From the NCBI RefSeq assembly GCF_005405925.1, contig NZ_BJHV01000001.1:8494001-8558000 (forward strand): 64,000 bases of DNA, written 5' to 3'. Below, piece by piece: positions 26,668-35,712 of the stretch. This DNA comes from Streptomyces antimycoticus. Lineage in GTDB: Bacteria; Actinomycetota; Actinomycetes; Streptomycetales; Streptomycetaceae. Made by a program: the position numbers and the translations under genes. The notes under the pieces were generated by a model. It saw only the letters and a program-made list of their open reading frames with translations. It did no database searches and was not told the DNA's origin. The number at the start of each line of letters is the position of its first letter. Position 1 is the first letter of the stretch.

Positions 26668-27920
26668 GAGCGAAGCGTGTCGATGCGCTTCCAGACGCGG
26701 ACGGCCAGTTCATAGGCGGTCAGTTCGTCGCAGAGGGCCGCGGTCCGGCGCAGCAACGCCTGGGCCTCCTCGGTACGGCCCAAGTCGGCCAGCGCCTCGG
26801 CCTGGATGAGGTTGGCGCGGACCAGGTCGGGGCCGGTCAGCGGCGCGGAGCCCTCGCTGAGCCGGGGGTAGACCTCGACGACCTGGGCGGCGGCGCCCAC
26901 GGCCAGTTCGTAACGGGCGCGCAGCGCGACGATCCGGGTGGTCTCGTCGGGGGCGTTGACCATGGGGCCGACCTGCTCGGCGGCCTGCAGCCACGGCAGC
27001 GCCGCGCCGGGGTCGCCGTCGTCCAGCAGGACATTGCCGGCCGACCGCATGAATCGCAGCCAGTCGCGCACCGGAGTGTCGGGCGTGGTGAGCTGGGCGC
27101 GGGCCAGGTCCAGATGGTGGCGGGCGGCGGTGGCCATGCCGAGCTGGGAGTAGGCGATGCTGGAGACCCAGTGGGCCCGGCCGCGCACGGGCGGCCGGTG
27201 GCCCTCGGCGAGCGAGAGCATCTCCTTGAGCAGCAGCTCGACCTGGCCGAGGTCGTTGAGCTCGCAGAGCACCGAGATCAGGATGCCGAGCAGCCGGACA
27301 TGCTCGAACGCGCCGGTGAGCTTGGCCGGGCCGATGTCGCCCAGGGCCGTATAGGCCGACTTGCGCGCGTCCGCCAGGCGCCCGGTGTCGCGCTGTGCGG
27401 TGGCCAGCTCGGTGAACAGGACGACGCGCAGATGCGGATCGGTCTTGGCCCACTCCTGATCGGCGAGGCGCTCCAGCAGCGCCAGCCGGTCGGGCTGCCG
27501 CCCGGCCGACCGCAGCTCCTCCTGCAGCGCCAGGCCGAGGTCGAGCTGGAGGGCGGTCGTGCCGCGCTCGACCGCGGTGGTGTAGGCGGCCGCGAGCAAC
27601 TCGGCCGCGCGGGCGTGGTCGCCCAGCTCGGCGGCGCCGCGGGCGGCGGAGCGCGCGATGACCAGGTCGAGGCCGCCGGGCTCGGTGGAGGCGGCGGAAG
27701 ACCTGTCACGGCCGGTCAGCTCCTCCAGCGGCATCTGGAGCACCTCGGAGAGGTGGAGCACGAGGTCGAGTGTGGGGGAGCGCTGACCGGACTCCAGGAG
27801 GGAGATATAGCTGGCGGTCACGATGTCGCCAGCGAGTCGGCGTTGGGAGAAGCCCAACTCCTCGCGTCGCCGCCGGACACGCTGACCGAACTCTGGCTGC
27901 TGACTGTGTTCGGCTCTCAT
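26664..27920 (-). CDS. XRE-family regulator with TPR-like C-terminal domain
   Basis: This 418-residue protein has a helix-turn-helix at about residues 12-65 (GFSQRRLAGDIVTASYISLLESGQRSP). About 300 residues of helical repeats follow, the layout of peptide- or ligand-sensing XRE/TPR regulators common in Streptomyces clusters. Start chosen at the ATG with complement 27918-27920. It is translationally coupled to rmlB and divergent from the radical SAM gene. The intergenic region holds copies of the motif shared by four cluster promoters, so it is the best candidate for the cluster regulator; that link is inference. Confidence 0.88.
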   Translation of the reverse strand: MRAEHSQQPEFGQRVRRRREELGFSQRRLAGDIVTASYISLLESGQRSPTLDLVLHLSEVLQMPLEELTGRDRSSAASTEPGGLDLVIARSAARGAAELGDHARAAELLAAAYTTAVERGTTALQLDLGLALQEELRSAGRQPDRLALLERLADQEWAKTDPHLRVVLFTELATAQRDTGRLADARKSAYTALGDIGPAKLTGAFEHVRLLGILISVLCELNDLGQVELLLKEMLSLAEGHRPPVRGRAHWVSSIAYSQLGMATAARHHLDLARAQLTTPDTPVRDWLRFMRSAGNVLLDDGDPGAALPWLQAAEQVGPMVNAPDETTRIVALRARYELAVGAAAQVVEVYPRLSEGSAPLTGPDLVRANLIQAEALADLGRTEEAQALLRRTAALCDELTAYELAVRVWKRIDTLRS

Positions 27921-28056
27921 GGCTGTGACTATTGTAGCCGGGAACTCGCCGCCTGACCATCCTTTGACCTGCAGCTGATGGAGGCAGTTCGACGTATTGA
28001 CGATAGTCACCAACTAAAGTTAGCGTTTGGGGCGTCCGCTGCCGGAAGGACGCGCC
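27921..28056. promoter_or_regulatory. Divergent promoter with three copies of the cluster motif
   Basis: GTGACTATTGT (27925-27935) and ACGATAGTCAC (28000-28010) form a near-perfect inverted pair, and AACTAAAGTTAG (28012-28023) is a third copy on the minus strand. All fit core TGACTWTNGT within one mismatch. On the plus strand TTGACG (27997-28002) and TTAGCG (28020-28025) are 17 bases apart, a possible promoter for the radical SAM gene. The regulator gene on the other strand would be autoregulated. Confidence 0.6.
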
Positions 28057-29172
28057 GTGATCGACACACTCCTCGGAAACGACCTGGTCATCAATGAGGA
28101 CTCGTGCAATCTCAGCTGCACGTACTGCCTCACCGGCCAGAGCAACCTCAAGCAGTCGCACCACGCACAGCTGATATTCGGGCCGCCCACCCGGGACCGC
28201 TACGCCGAGGGCAGCCTCCTCGGGCGCCGCCTCCCGCTCATCGCCGGGCGCATCGACGACACATTCCGCGCGCCGATGCTGAAGGTCACCGGCGGGGAGA
28301 TCTTCCTGGTCGCCGGGATCATGGACTATCTGCGCGAGCAGGCCGCCCAGCACGAGGTACTGATCGTCCAGACCAACGGAGTGCTGGTCCGCGAGGAGCA
28401 CCTCGAGGAACTCCGCGGCTGGAAGAACGTGGTCCTTCAGGTGTCGCTGGACAGCCACCTGTTCTCCGGCAACTCACACCGGGTGCAGACCGAATCGCTG
28501 CACGGCAAGGTGTTGCGCCGGATCGAGACGATCCTCGACAGCGGCCTGCCGGTGGAGATCTACGGCGTGCTGAACGACCGCAGCGCCCCCGAGGCGCCGG
28601 CGTTCGCCCGCTGGCTCGCGGACCGGGAGCGCCCGCCGACCTTCTTCCCGTTCCCGGTGCGGGGCCCCGACTCCGAGCGGTTCGCGATGCGGCCGGACCA
28701 GATCGTCCATATCGAGGAGCTGGTCGAGCGCTACGACGAGTTGGCGGCGGTGCTGCCGCCCCGCCCCTACTTCGACCGGCTCTTGTCGTTCCTGCGGGAG
28801 GGCGAGCGGACCTTCCGCTGCCATCTGCCGCGCCTGGTCATCTCGACCTTCAGCGACGGCATGGTGACCCCGTGCCCGAACATCTGGTTCTCCAACATGG
28901 GCAATCTGCTGGAGGACGACCACGCCGAGTCGTTGCGGCGGGTCGGCGAGACCGGCCTGTACACGGCGCTGCTGGCCGAGCGGCCCCGGCTCAACGCGTG
29001 CAAGGGCTGCTTCACGCCCTGGGACACGCTGTCGATGTACTTCGAGGACGAGATCACCCTCGATGAGCTGTGCCAGGCCCCCACCTACGCCCCGCCGGTG
29101 ATCCGGGAGCTGATCGCCGAGCGCAAGCGCCTCTACAAGGAGGGGCGCGACGGGGTGAGCTGCGGTGGCTGA
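28057..29172 (+). CDS. Radical SAM protein with SPASM/twitch-like C-terminal cysteines
   Basis: This 371-residue enzyme starts at GTG 28057 after GGAAGGA. CNLSCTYC near residues 17-24 is the CxxxCxxC ligand set of the SAM [4Fe-4S] cluster. TGGEIFL fits the GGE motif for SAM. Extra Cys residues near the end (TFRCHLP, TPCPNIWFSNMGN, NACKGCFTPWD) are spaced as in SPASM or twitch auxiliary-cluster domains. Such enzymes modify peptides, sugars or small substrates. No recognisable RiPP maturation partner is next to it. It heads a string of overlapping genes running to 35074. Confidence 0.88.
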   Translation: MIDTLLGNDLVINEDSCNLSCTYCLTGQSNLKQSHHAQLIFGPPTRDRYAEGSLLGRRLPLIAGRIDDTFRAPMLKVTGGEIFLVAGIMDYLREQAAQHEVLIVQTNGVLVREEHLEELRGWKNVVLQVSLDSHLFSGNSHRVQTESLHGKVLRRIETILDSGLPVEIYGVLNDRSAPEAPAFARWLADRERPPTFFPFPVRGPDSERFAMRPDQIVHIEELVERYDELAAVLPPRPYFDRLLSFLREGERTFRCHLPRLVISTFSDGMVTPCPNIWFSNMGNLLEDDHAESLRRVGETGLYTALLAERPRLNACKGCFTPWDTLSMYFEDEITLDELCQAPTYAPPVIRELIAERKRLYKEGRDGVSCGG

Positions 29173-31252
29173 CCTGGCGATCACCGCGGGCGGCCTCGAC
29201 GGGCTCGATGGGCTCGACGGCGTCGAGCCCGCGACGACCGTCGCCCTCTCCGGAGCGAACGGTGGTCCCTGGCTCGCGGCCTACCGGACGCTGATCGACG
29301 CCGGGGCCGTGGTGCTGCTGCTCGACCGCGACGCGCCGCCCGCCGAGCACCGCAGGCTCCTGGACGCGGCCGGAGGCGGACGCCTCGTGGTCGTGGACGG
29401 CGACCGCGTCACGGTCACCGGCGACCCCGCGCCATCGAGCCACCCGCCGGGCACCGTACTGCTGCCCAGCTCGGGAACCACCGGCGCGCCCAAGCTGGTC
29501 GCGCGTTCGACGGATTCCCTGCGCGCCGAGGGACGCCGGCACGCGCGGTACGCGGGCCTGGGCGCCGATGACACGCTGCTGGTACCGCTGCATCTGTGGC
29601 ACGCCTACGCGCTCGGCTGGGCGCATGCCGCGTTCGAGGCCGAGTGCACGATCGCCGCGGTCCCGCCGAACGCGCTCGGCCGCTGCGCGGAGCACATCGC
29701 CGCCGGGGCCACCGTGCTCGCGCTCGTCCCGACCGTCGCGCGCCTGCTCGCGCGGCGCACCGGCAGAGCGGTGCCGGACAACGCGCTGCGCCTGGCCATG
29801 GTCGGTGCGGGGCCGGTCGACGCGGCGCTGGAGGAGCGGTTCACCGCCGCGTTCGGGATCGGCCTGGCGCGCAACTACGGCTCCACCGAGACCGGGGCGC
29901 TGTTCAGCGGCGCGCCCGGCAGCCCGCCCGGCTGCGTCGGATTCCCGCTGGACGGCGTGGAATTCCGCGTCGTCGGCCCGGACGGGGCCGATATGCGGCC
30001 CGGTGCGCAGGGCGAGTTGCTGGTGCGGGTGGACGGCGAGGCGTGGCACCCCATGGGCGACCTGGCCGCCTACGACCCCGCCGCGGGGCTGCGGCTGCTG
30101 GGGCGCCGTACGCGTGCCATCCGGCGCGGGGACCGGTGGATCGCGCCGGAGGAGATCGAGGCCGCGCTGTGCCGCCACCCCGACATCGCCGACGCCCGCG
30201 TCTACCCCGTCCGGCACGGCACCTCGGTCGCGCTGCAGGCCGAGGTGGTGCATGTGCGCGGACCGGGCGCGGACGTCTCCGGCCTCGGCGGGCACGCGAA
30301 GGCGCTGCTCGGCCCGCAGAAGGTCCCCGACCGCGTCCGGTGCGTCGGCGAGGTGCCGCGCGGCCGGGTCGGCAAACCCCTTCCGCCGCGTGCGCTCGCC
30401 CTGGCGGGCCGGGACGCCCTGGTCGCCGCCGCCACCGCCTACAAGCGCAGTGAGCTGCTCTTCACCCTGGTGGACCTCGGCATTGTCGAGGCGCTCGGCG
30501 AAGGAGCGAGGACCGCGCCGGAACTGGCCGTGCGGCTGGGCCTGGACGAGGCGGCCTGCGCCGAGTTGCTGCGCACCGCCGAGGACGCCGGGCTGCTGCG
30601 CCCCGAGGACCCCGTCCCCACCACCGCCGAGGGGACCGGCGGCGTGGATACGGCGCTGGTCGCGCTGGAGGCGGAGCTGTCGCGGTCGTGGGTGACCCGC
30701 GAGGCCCTGGCTGAGGTCGTCCGGTCCGGGGCCGCGCGACGCCCGTTCGACCGCGAGGGACCCTCCGAGCGGCTGCGCGAGGTCTACGAGACGGCCCTGC
30801 ACGGGGCGGCCGCGCACCGCCGCGCCCGCAGCGGCCTGGCGCTGGCCCGCTTCGCCGCGGGCCACAGCCTCCTGGAGGTGTCCGCCGGGCCCGGTGTCTA
30901 CCACCGGGTCGCGGGCGAGGGCACCTACGCCGGGCGGGGGCCGCTCCCCGACGGCGTCTTCGACCTGGTGGTGCTCGCCAACGCGATCCACGGCCCGGCG
31001 GCCGACCTGCGTGCCGTCGCCGAGCGGCTGGCCCCCGGCGGGCGGCTGCTGGTGGACGACGTGTTCCTGGACGCGCCCGAGGGCGTTCCGCCGGAGACCC
31101 GGCTGGACTGGCTCACCCACGGCGGTACCGCCTGGCCCACCGAGGCGGCGGCGGCCGCGGGGCTGGCCGCCGCCGGGCTGACCGTCCGGCGGACCCTGCA
31201 CCTCGGCCGCCCCGCCTGCACGCTGCTGCTCGCCGCCCGGGAGCGGCCGTGA
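29165..31252 (+). CDS. Adenylation (AMP-binding) - methyltransferase-like fusion
   Basis: This 695-residue protein joins two domains. Residues 1 to about 415 are an acyl-adenylating enzyme: LLPSSGTTGAPKLV (A3), NYGSTETGALF (A5), MGDLA (A7) and a C-terminal PRGRVGKPLP with the catalytic Lys. Residues 430-695 resemble O-methyltransferases: a winged-helix dimerisation region (ELLFTLVDLGIVEALGEG) and a shortened SAM-fold with LLEVSAGPGVY and LAPGGRLLVDDVFL. No carrier domain is attached, so the activated acid may go to the stand-alone ACP at 38580 or form an amide directly. The MT half is short and may be inactive. GTG 29165 overlaps the upstream stop. Confidence 0.8.
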   Translation: MADLAITAGGLDGLDGLDGVEPATTVALSGANGGPWLAAYRTLIDAGAVVLLLDRDAPPAEHRRLLDAAGGGRLVVVDGDRVTVTGDPAPSSHPPGTVLLPSSGTTGAPKLVARSTDSLRAEGRRHARYAGLGADDTLLVPLHLWHAYALGWAHAAFEAECTIAAVPPNALGRCAEHIAAGATVLALVPTVARLLARRTGRAVPDNALRLAMVGAGPVDAALEERFTAAFGIGLARNYGSTETGALFSGAPGSPPGCVGFPLDGVEFRVVGPDGADMRPGAQGELLVRVDGEAWHPMGDLAAYDPAAGLRLLGRRTRAIRRGDRWIAPEEIEAALCRHPDIADARVYPVRHGTSVALQAEVVHVRGPGADVSGLGGHAKALLGPQKVPDRVRCVGEVPRGRVGKPLPPRALALAGRDALVAAATAYKRSELLFTLVDLGIVEALGEGARTAPELAVRLGLDEAACAELLRTAEDAGLLRPEDPVPTTAEGTGGVDTALVALEAELSRSWVTREALAEVVRSGAARRPFDREGPSERLREVYETALHGAAAHRRARSGLALARFAAGHSLLEVSAGPGVYHRVAGEGTYAGRGPLPDGVFDLVVLANAIHGPAADLRAVAERLAPGGRLLVDDVFLDAPEGVPPETRLDWLTHGGTAWPTEAAAAAGLAAAGLTVRRTLHLGRPACTLLLAARERP

Positions 31253-31965
31253 CCGGTCCGCGCGTGGCGCTGGTGACCGGCGCGAGCGGCCTGCTCGGTG
31301 CCGCGATCTGCCACGCCCTGGCCGACGCGGGCATGACCGTCCTGCCCGTGTGCCACCAGGGCGTGGAGCGGGCGGCCGAACTCTCCGCGAAGATCGGCGC
31401 GCTCGAACCCGTCCAGGCCGACCTGACCGACCCGGCCGCCGCGATGGGCCGGATCAGGGAGCGCGGCGTCGTGCCCGGCGTCCTGGTGTGCGCCCATGGC
31501 AGGACGCTGCGGCGCTCCGTCCTGACGCCCGGCGACGACGACGGCCTGTGGAACCTCAACGTCCACTCGGTGACCCGGCTGGCCGGGCTCGTCGGCAAGG
31601 GGATGCTGCGGCAGCGGGGCGGCCGGATCGTGCTGGTCGGATCCCGCGCCGGAAGCGTCGGGATGCCCGGCCAGGCCGAGTACGCGGCCACCAAGGCCGC
31701 GCTGTCGGCGTGGGCGGCGTCGGCCGCCTGGGACTTCGGCCGCTTCGGCGTCACCGTCAACGTCGTGGCGCCCGGCGCCGTCCAGCCCGGCCCCGGCTCC
31801 TCGCTCTACACGGAGGAGGAGAACCGCGCCGTCACCGAGCGCATCGCGCTGCGCCGCCTCGCCGCGCCGGAGGAGGTCGCCGACGCGGTGGCCTTCCTGG
31901 CCGGGCCACGCTCCGGCTACATCACCGGGCAGACGCTGCTGGTGGACGGAGCCGCGCGATGGTGA
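31249..31965 (+). CDS. Short-chain dehydrogenase/reductase (FabG-like)
   Basis: This 238-residue classical SDR has a cofactor motif VTGASGLLGAAI (slightly unlike TGxxxGIG), active-site Ser in VGSRAGSVG and YAATK (YxxxK). C-terminal GYITGQTLLVDGAA is typical of FabG-type enzymes. It would reduce a keto group, either on a carrier-bound acyl chain or on a cyclic intermediate. GTG 31249 overlaps the preceding stop (GTGA). Together with the ACP and KS pair it may take part in short polyketide or fatty acyl assembly; alternatively it acts on an aminocyclitol. Confidence 0.88.
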   Translation: MTGPRVALVTGASGLLGAAICHALADAGMTVLPVCHQGVERAAELSAKIGALEPVQADLTDPAAAMGRIRERGVVPGVLVCAHGRTLRRSVLTPGDDDGLWNLNVHSVTRLAGLVGKGMLRQRGGRIVLVGSRAGSVGMPGQAEYAATKAALSAWAASAAWDFGRFGVTVNVVAPGAVQPGPGSSLYTEEENRAVTERIALRRLAAPEEVADAVAFLAGPRSGYITGQTLLVDGAARW

Positions 31966-32004
31966 GGCCCGGCGGCAGCACCCCTGCGACGAAAGGACTC
32001 TGAC

Positions 32005-33225
32005 GTGTCCCTCGACCCGACAGCCGCGCCCCCGGCCCCCGTCCGCCGGATCGACGCCGACGACCTGCCGCCGTGGCCCCAGCACGACCACACCGAGCGC
32101 GCCGCGCTGGACCGTGTCCTGGCACAGGGTCAGTGGTGGCGGGCGGCGGGCACCGAGAACGAGGACTTCGAGCGCGAGTTCGCCGCGTACAACGGCGCAC
32201 CGCGCGCGCTCGCGGTGACCAACGGCACCGCCGCGCTCGAACTGGCCCTGCGACTGCACGGCATCGGGCCCGGCGACGAGGTCGTGGTGCCCGCGTTCAC
32301 CTTCATCAGCACCTCGCTGGCCGTGCAGAACGTGGGCGCGATCCCCGTCCCGGCGGACGTGGACCCCGAGACCTACTGCCTGACGCCCGACGCCGTCCGC
32401 ACCGCGCTGACCCCGGCGACCCGCGCGGTCATCCCCGTCCATATGGCCGGCCACCTCGCCGATATGCACGGGCTGGGGGACCTGGCCGCCGAGCACGGCC
32501 TGGCGCTCATCCAGGACGCCGCGCACGCCCAGGGCGGGGTGTGGGACGGGACGCCGGTCGGCGCGTTTCCCACGGTCGCCTGCTACAGCTTCCAGAACGG
32601 CAAGCTGATGACCGCCGGGGAGGGCGGGGCGCTGACCCTGCCCGACGAGAAGACGTACGAGCAGGCGTATCTGATGCACACCTGCGGGCGGCCCCGCGGC
32701 GACACCACCTACCAGCACGAGACGGGCGGCTCCAACTACCGCGTCAGCGAGTTCACGGCGGCGATCCTGCGCGCCCAACTGGCCCGCCTGGACGGGCAGA
32801 CGCGGATCCGGGAGCAGCGCACCGCCCTGCTCGACGCGCTGCTGGCCGAGGTGCCCGGGCTGCGCCTGCAGGCCCGTGACCCGCGGATGGATGTCAACCC
32901 GCACTACATGTACCTGGTGGCCCTCGACCCGTCGGCGGGCCGGGCGGCGCGCGACGCGCTGGTGGCGGGGCTGAAGGCGGCGGGCGTCCCGGCGTGCGTC
33001 AACTTCCCGCCCGTCTACCGCACCGGGTCCTTCCAGGCGGGCCCGGTGCCCACGACGCCCGTACCGGAGCTGGCCGAGCGATGCGCGGTGGCGGAGGACC
33101 TGGGCGCCCACGGCCTGTGGATCCACCACCGGGTGCTGCTCGCCGAACCACACGTGGTGGAGCGCGTGGCCACCGTGGTCGCCGCACTGGCCGCGCGGGC
33201 CGGCGACCCCGTGGTGACACGGTGA
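32005..33225 (+). CDS. DegT/DnrJ/EryC1/StrS aminotransferase, AHBA-synthase-like
   Basis: This 406-residue PLP enzyme has the lysine-bearing segment SFQNGKLMTAGEGGAL, in which K is the PLP lysine, and IQDAAHAQGG with the PLP-ring Asp. Several stretches (PPWPQHDHTER, QGQWWRAAGTENEDFEREFA, PAFTFISTSLAVQNVGAIPV, VHMAGHLADM) closely resemble RifK-type 3-amino-5-hydroxybenzoate synthases as I remember them. Those also serve as transaminases making UDP-kanosamine. The neighbouring Gfo/Idh gene matches RifL context. The product is therefore likely a 3-amino sugar or an aminoshikimate-type ring. GTG 32005. Confidence 0.9.
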   Translation: MSLDPTAAPPAPVRRIDADDLPPWPQHDHTERAALDRVLAQGQWWRAAGTENEDFEREFAAYNGAPRALAVTNGTAALELALRLHGIGPGDEVVVPAFTFISTSLAVQNVGAIPVPADVDPETYCLTPDAVRTALTPATRAVIPVHMAGHLADMHGLGDLAAEHGLALIQDAAHAQGGVWDGTPVGAFPTVACYSFQNGKLMTAGEGGALTLPDEKTYEQAYLMHTCGRPRGDTTYQHETGGSNYRVSEFTAAILRAQLARLDGQTRIREQRTALLDALLAEVPGLRLQARDPRMDVNPHYMYLVALDPSAGRAARDALVAGLKAAGVPACVNFPPVYRTGSFQAGPVPTTPVPELAERCAVAEDLGAHGLWIHHRVLLAEPHVVERVATVVAALAARAGDPVVTR

Positions 33226-34274
33226 CCGCTGCGCTGCGGGTGGGCCTGCTCGGCTACGGCTGGGTCAACCGGACGGTCTGGCTGCCGCGGATTCGCCGCC
33301 ATCCGCGCCTGGATCTGGCGGCCGTGCACGACCCGGAGGCCGCCGATGCTCCGGCGGCCATGTCCTGGACCGGTTTCCTGGACGCCCGTCCCGACGTGGT
33401 CGTGATCGGCACCCCCAACCACACCCACGCCGCGCTGGCCTCCGCCGTGCTGGAGCGCGGCATACCCGTGGTGGTGGAGAAGCCGCTGTGCCTGAGCCGC
33501 GCGGAGTTCGACACGCTGGCCGAGCGGGCGCGCGGAGTCGGGCTGTTGGTCAGCCGGGCCGCCGTGCGCCGCGAGGACATACGGCGCCTGGCCGGTACTC
33601 TGCCGCCCGGGCCGCTGACCGTACGGGCGAGCTGGCTGCGCGCGGGCGGGGTGCCGCGCCCCGGCTCGTGGTTCACCGGCCGCGCCACGGCGGGTGGTGG
33701 AGCGCTGCTCGACCTCGGCTGGCATCTGGCCGACGTGGCGCTCGGGCTGCTGGGCCGGCCCCGGCTCGTCACGGTGGCGGCCGAACTGCGCACGCCGGGC
33801 GGCGAGCACGCCGGTGGGCACACCCCCGGGCGCGCCGCCTGGCGTGGCGACACGGCCGGCACGGGTCCGGTGGACGTCGAGGTGGACGGCACGGTGCGCG
33901 CCGAGTTCGAGGGCGGGGCACGGCTGGTGCTGCGGGCCGCCTGGGAGAGCGAAGTGGCCACCGACCGCACGCGGTTCGTCGTCGAGGGCGGCGCCGAGCG
34001 CCGGGTGCTGACCGGGACGTTCGGGTTCAGCCCGAACCGGGTGGCCGAGCCGGCGCTGACCGCCTGGGGCCCCGGCTCCTACCGCCGCGTCACCTTGCCG
34101 GACCCGGTCGGGCGGGAGTACGACGCGCAGGTGGAGGCCATCGCCGACTTCGCCTCCGGGACCCTGGACTGGGAGGCGGAGCTGGCCGAGTCCGCCGCCG
34201 TGGTGGACCTGCTGGAGGCCGCCTACCGGGCGTCGGGCCGTCCGCTGGCCCTGCCGGAGAGCACGGCCGTATGA
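33222..34274 (+). CDS. Gfo/Idh/MocA-family oxidoreductase (RifL-like position)
   Basis: This 350-residue NAD(P) enzyme has LRVGLLGYGWVNRTVWLPRI at the N-terminus, IGTPNHTHA, and VVVEKPLCLS, the EKP motif with the catalytic Lys. The second domain has LLDLGWHLADVALGLLG. In rifamycin-type clusters RifL oxidises UDP-glucose at C3 and RifK transaminates it. The pairing with a RifK-like gene here suggests the same two-step amination. GTG 33222 overlaps the aminotransferase stop (GTGA). Substrate is inferred from context only. Confidence 0.87.
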   Translation: MTAALRVGLLGYGWVNRTVWLPRIRRHPRLDLAAVHDPEAADAPAAMSWTGFLDARPDVVVIGTPNHTHAALASAVLERGIPVVVEKPLCLSRAEFDTLAERARGVGLLVSRAAVRREDIRRLAGTLPPGPLTVRASWLRAGGVPRPGSWFTGRATAGGGALLDLGWHLADVALGLLGRPRLVTVAAELRTPGGEHAGGHTPGRAAWRGDTAGTGPVDVEVDGTVRAEFEGGARLVLRAAWESEVATDRTRFVVEGGAERRVLTGTFGFSPNRVAEPALTAWGPGSYRRVTLPDPVGREYDAQVEAIADFASGTLDWEAELAESAAVVDLLEAAYRASGRPLALPESTAV

Positions 34275-35074
34275 GCGGGTTGAGCGTCGTCATCCCGACG
34301 AAGGACAAGCCGGAGTCGCTGCGTGCCACGCTGGCGTGTCTGCTGGCCGACGGACCGCCCTCGGCTGAGATCGTCGTCGTCAGCGACGGCCAGGGGCCTG
34401 TGGAGGTCCCGGCGGACGCGCCGGTCCGCGTCGTCGAGGGGCCGCGCCGAGGCCGCGCCGCCGCCCGCAACACCGGTGCGCGCGCGGCCGGTGGCACCCG
34501 CCTGCTGTTCGTGGACGACGACATCCTCACCGGCCCCGGCTTTCTGTCCGCGCACGCCGCCCACGGCACCGGGCCCGGCTTCGTTCACGGTCCGCTGATG
34601 GAATTCCCCGTCGCCCGCCGCTGGCTGGCGGCCCATGGCCCCGACCCGGTCGCGGCGGCGGCCGTGCTGAACGGAGGCGAGCGGCTGGTCCGCAACAACC
34701 TGGAGGCCGCCGTGCTGGCCGTGGCCGCCGGGACGGCCCCGGCCCGGCTGGGCTGGCTGGCCTGTGTGGGCGCCAACCTGTCGCTGTCGCGGGCGGCGTT
34801 CGACCAGGCGGGCGGATTCGACGAGGGCTTCGGCACCCGCTGGGGCTGTGAGGACCTGGAACTGGGGGTGCGGCTGCTGGCGGCGGGGCACCGGCCCACG
34901 GTGGACCAGGGCGCGCCCGGCGTCCACCTCACCCACGCCCGTCCCGACCGCTGGGAGCAGCACGAAGCCACCCACCAGCGGTTCGCCTCGCTCCACGACA
35001 CCGCCGACGTCCGCGCCCTGCCGCTGCTGCTGACGGGGAGTTTGGCCGCCTACTTCGCGGCCGCGGAGTCCTGA
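34271..35074 (+). CDS. Family 2 glycosyltransferase
   Basis: This 267-residue GT-A enzyme has LSVVIPTKDKPESLRATLAC, RNTGARAAGGTRLLFVDDD (DDD nucleotide-metal site near residue 79) and a galactosyl/chondroitin-type C-terminal segment FDEGFGTRWGCEDLELGVRL (ED acceptor base). It has no membrane helix. It would transfer a sugar from an NDP donor. The PIG-L-type deacetylase encoded opposite suggests an N-acetylated sugar may be transferred and then deacetylated. ATG 34271 overlaps the upstream stop. Its 3' end overlaps the convergent PIG-L gene by 25 bases. Confidence 0.88.
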   Translation: MSGLSVVIPTKDKPESLRATLACLLADGPPSAEIVVVSDGQGPVEVPADAPVRVVEGPRRGRAAARNTGARAAGGTRLLFVDDDILTGPGFLSAHAAHGTGPGFVHGPLMEFPVARRWLAAHGPDPVAAAAVLNGGERLVRNNLEAAVLAVAAGTAPARLGWLACVGANLSLSRAAFDQAGGFDEGFGTRWGCEDLELGVRLLAAGHRPTVDQGAPGVHLTHARPDRWEQHEATHQRFASLHDTADVRALPLLLTGSLAAYFAAAES

Positions 35075-35712
35075 GCGGCCAAGCGGTGCTCCCGCCACAC
35101 CGCGGGGGTGCGGGCGTGCCCGGCCAGCGCCCGGCCGAACCGCAGCGGTCCGCCGAACATCTCCGTGACCTGCGAGCGGTAGGCCAGAGCACCGCGCAGC
35201 CAGGCGGAGAAGTCGGCCCGGTGCTCGGTGACCTCCATACCGGGCCCGCCCGCCGAGGGCGGCCGATAGGGGAACTCGGCGTAGTACGCGACCTGGACGG
35301 CGGTCCCGGCCGCCGCGTGCTCGGCGGCCGAACGCGCGATGACATGGTCCACATGGGTGCGTCCGGCCAGCGGAAGCAGCAGCAGATCTCCCTCGCGCAG
35401 ATACGGGGCCAGCGCGGCCGCGACCGCCTCGGCCGTCCCCGCGTCGTCGGGGTGCACGGCGCGGCGGCGCGACAGCGGCCCCGGGTAGCGGTCCTCTCGG
35501 TGCACGGCGTCGGGGAAGCCGAGGCCGACCGCCCGGACCGGCCAAGCGGCCAGCGCGGCGGCGTCCTCGGCGCGGCGGACGGCGGCCGCGGGACCGCCGT
35601 CGAAGACTGTGACCACGGTGAGAGCGTCGGGGCGTGCCGCCCACGCGCCGAACATCCCGCCGCAGGACCACACGGCGTCATCGGGATGCGGGCTCACCAC
35701 GACGCGGCGCAT
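35050..35712 (-). CDS. PIG-L family deacetylase
   Basis: This 220-residue protein has VVVSPHPDDAVWSCGG at the N-terminus, the PHPDD zinc and base motif of the GlcNAc-PI deacetylase / MshB / BshB family, and GRTHVDHVIARSAA with the third zinc ligand (HxDH). It would remove an acetyl group from an amino sugar conjugate. The start (complement 35710-35712) overlaps the dehydroquinase stop by one base. It belongs to the HAD-dehydroquinase-PIG-L operon read leftward. Confidence 0.9.
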   Translation of the reverse strand: MRRVVVSPHPDDAVWSCGGMFGAWAARPDALTVVTVFDGGPAAAVRRAEDAAALAAWPVRAVGLGFPDAVHREDRYPGPLSRRRAVHPDDAGTAEAVAAALAPYLREGDLLLLPLAGRTHVDHVIARSAAEHAAAGTAVQVAYYAEFPYRPPSAGGPGMEVTEHRADFSAWLRGALAYRSQVTEMFGGPLRFGRALAGHARTPAVWREHRLAAQDSAAAK

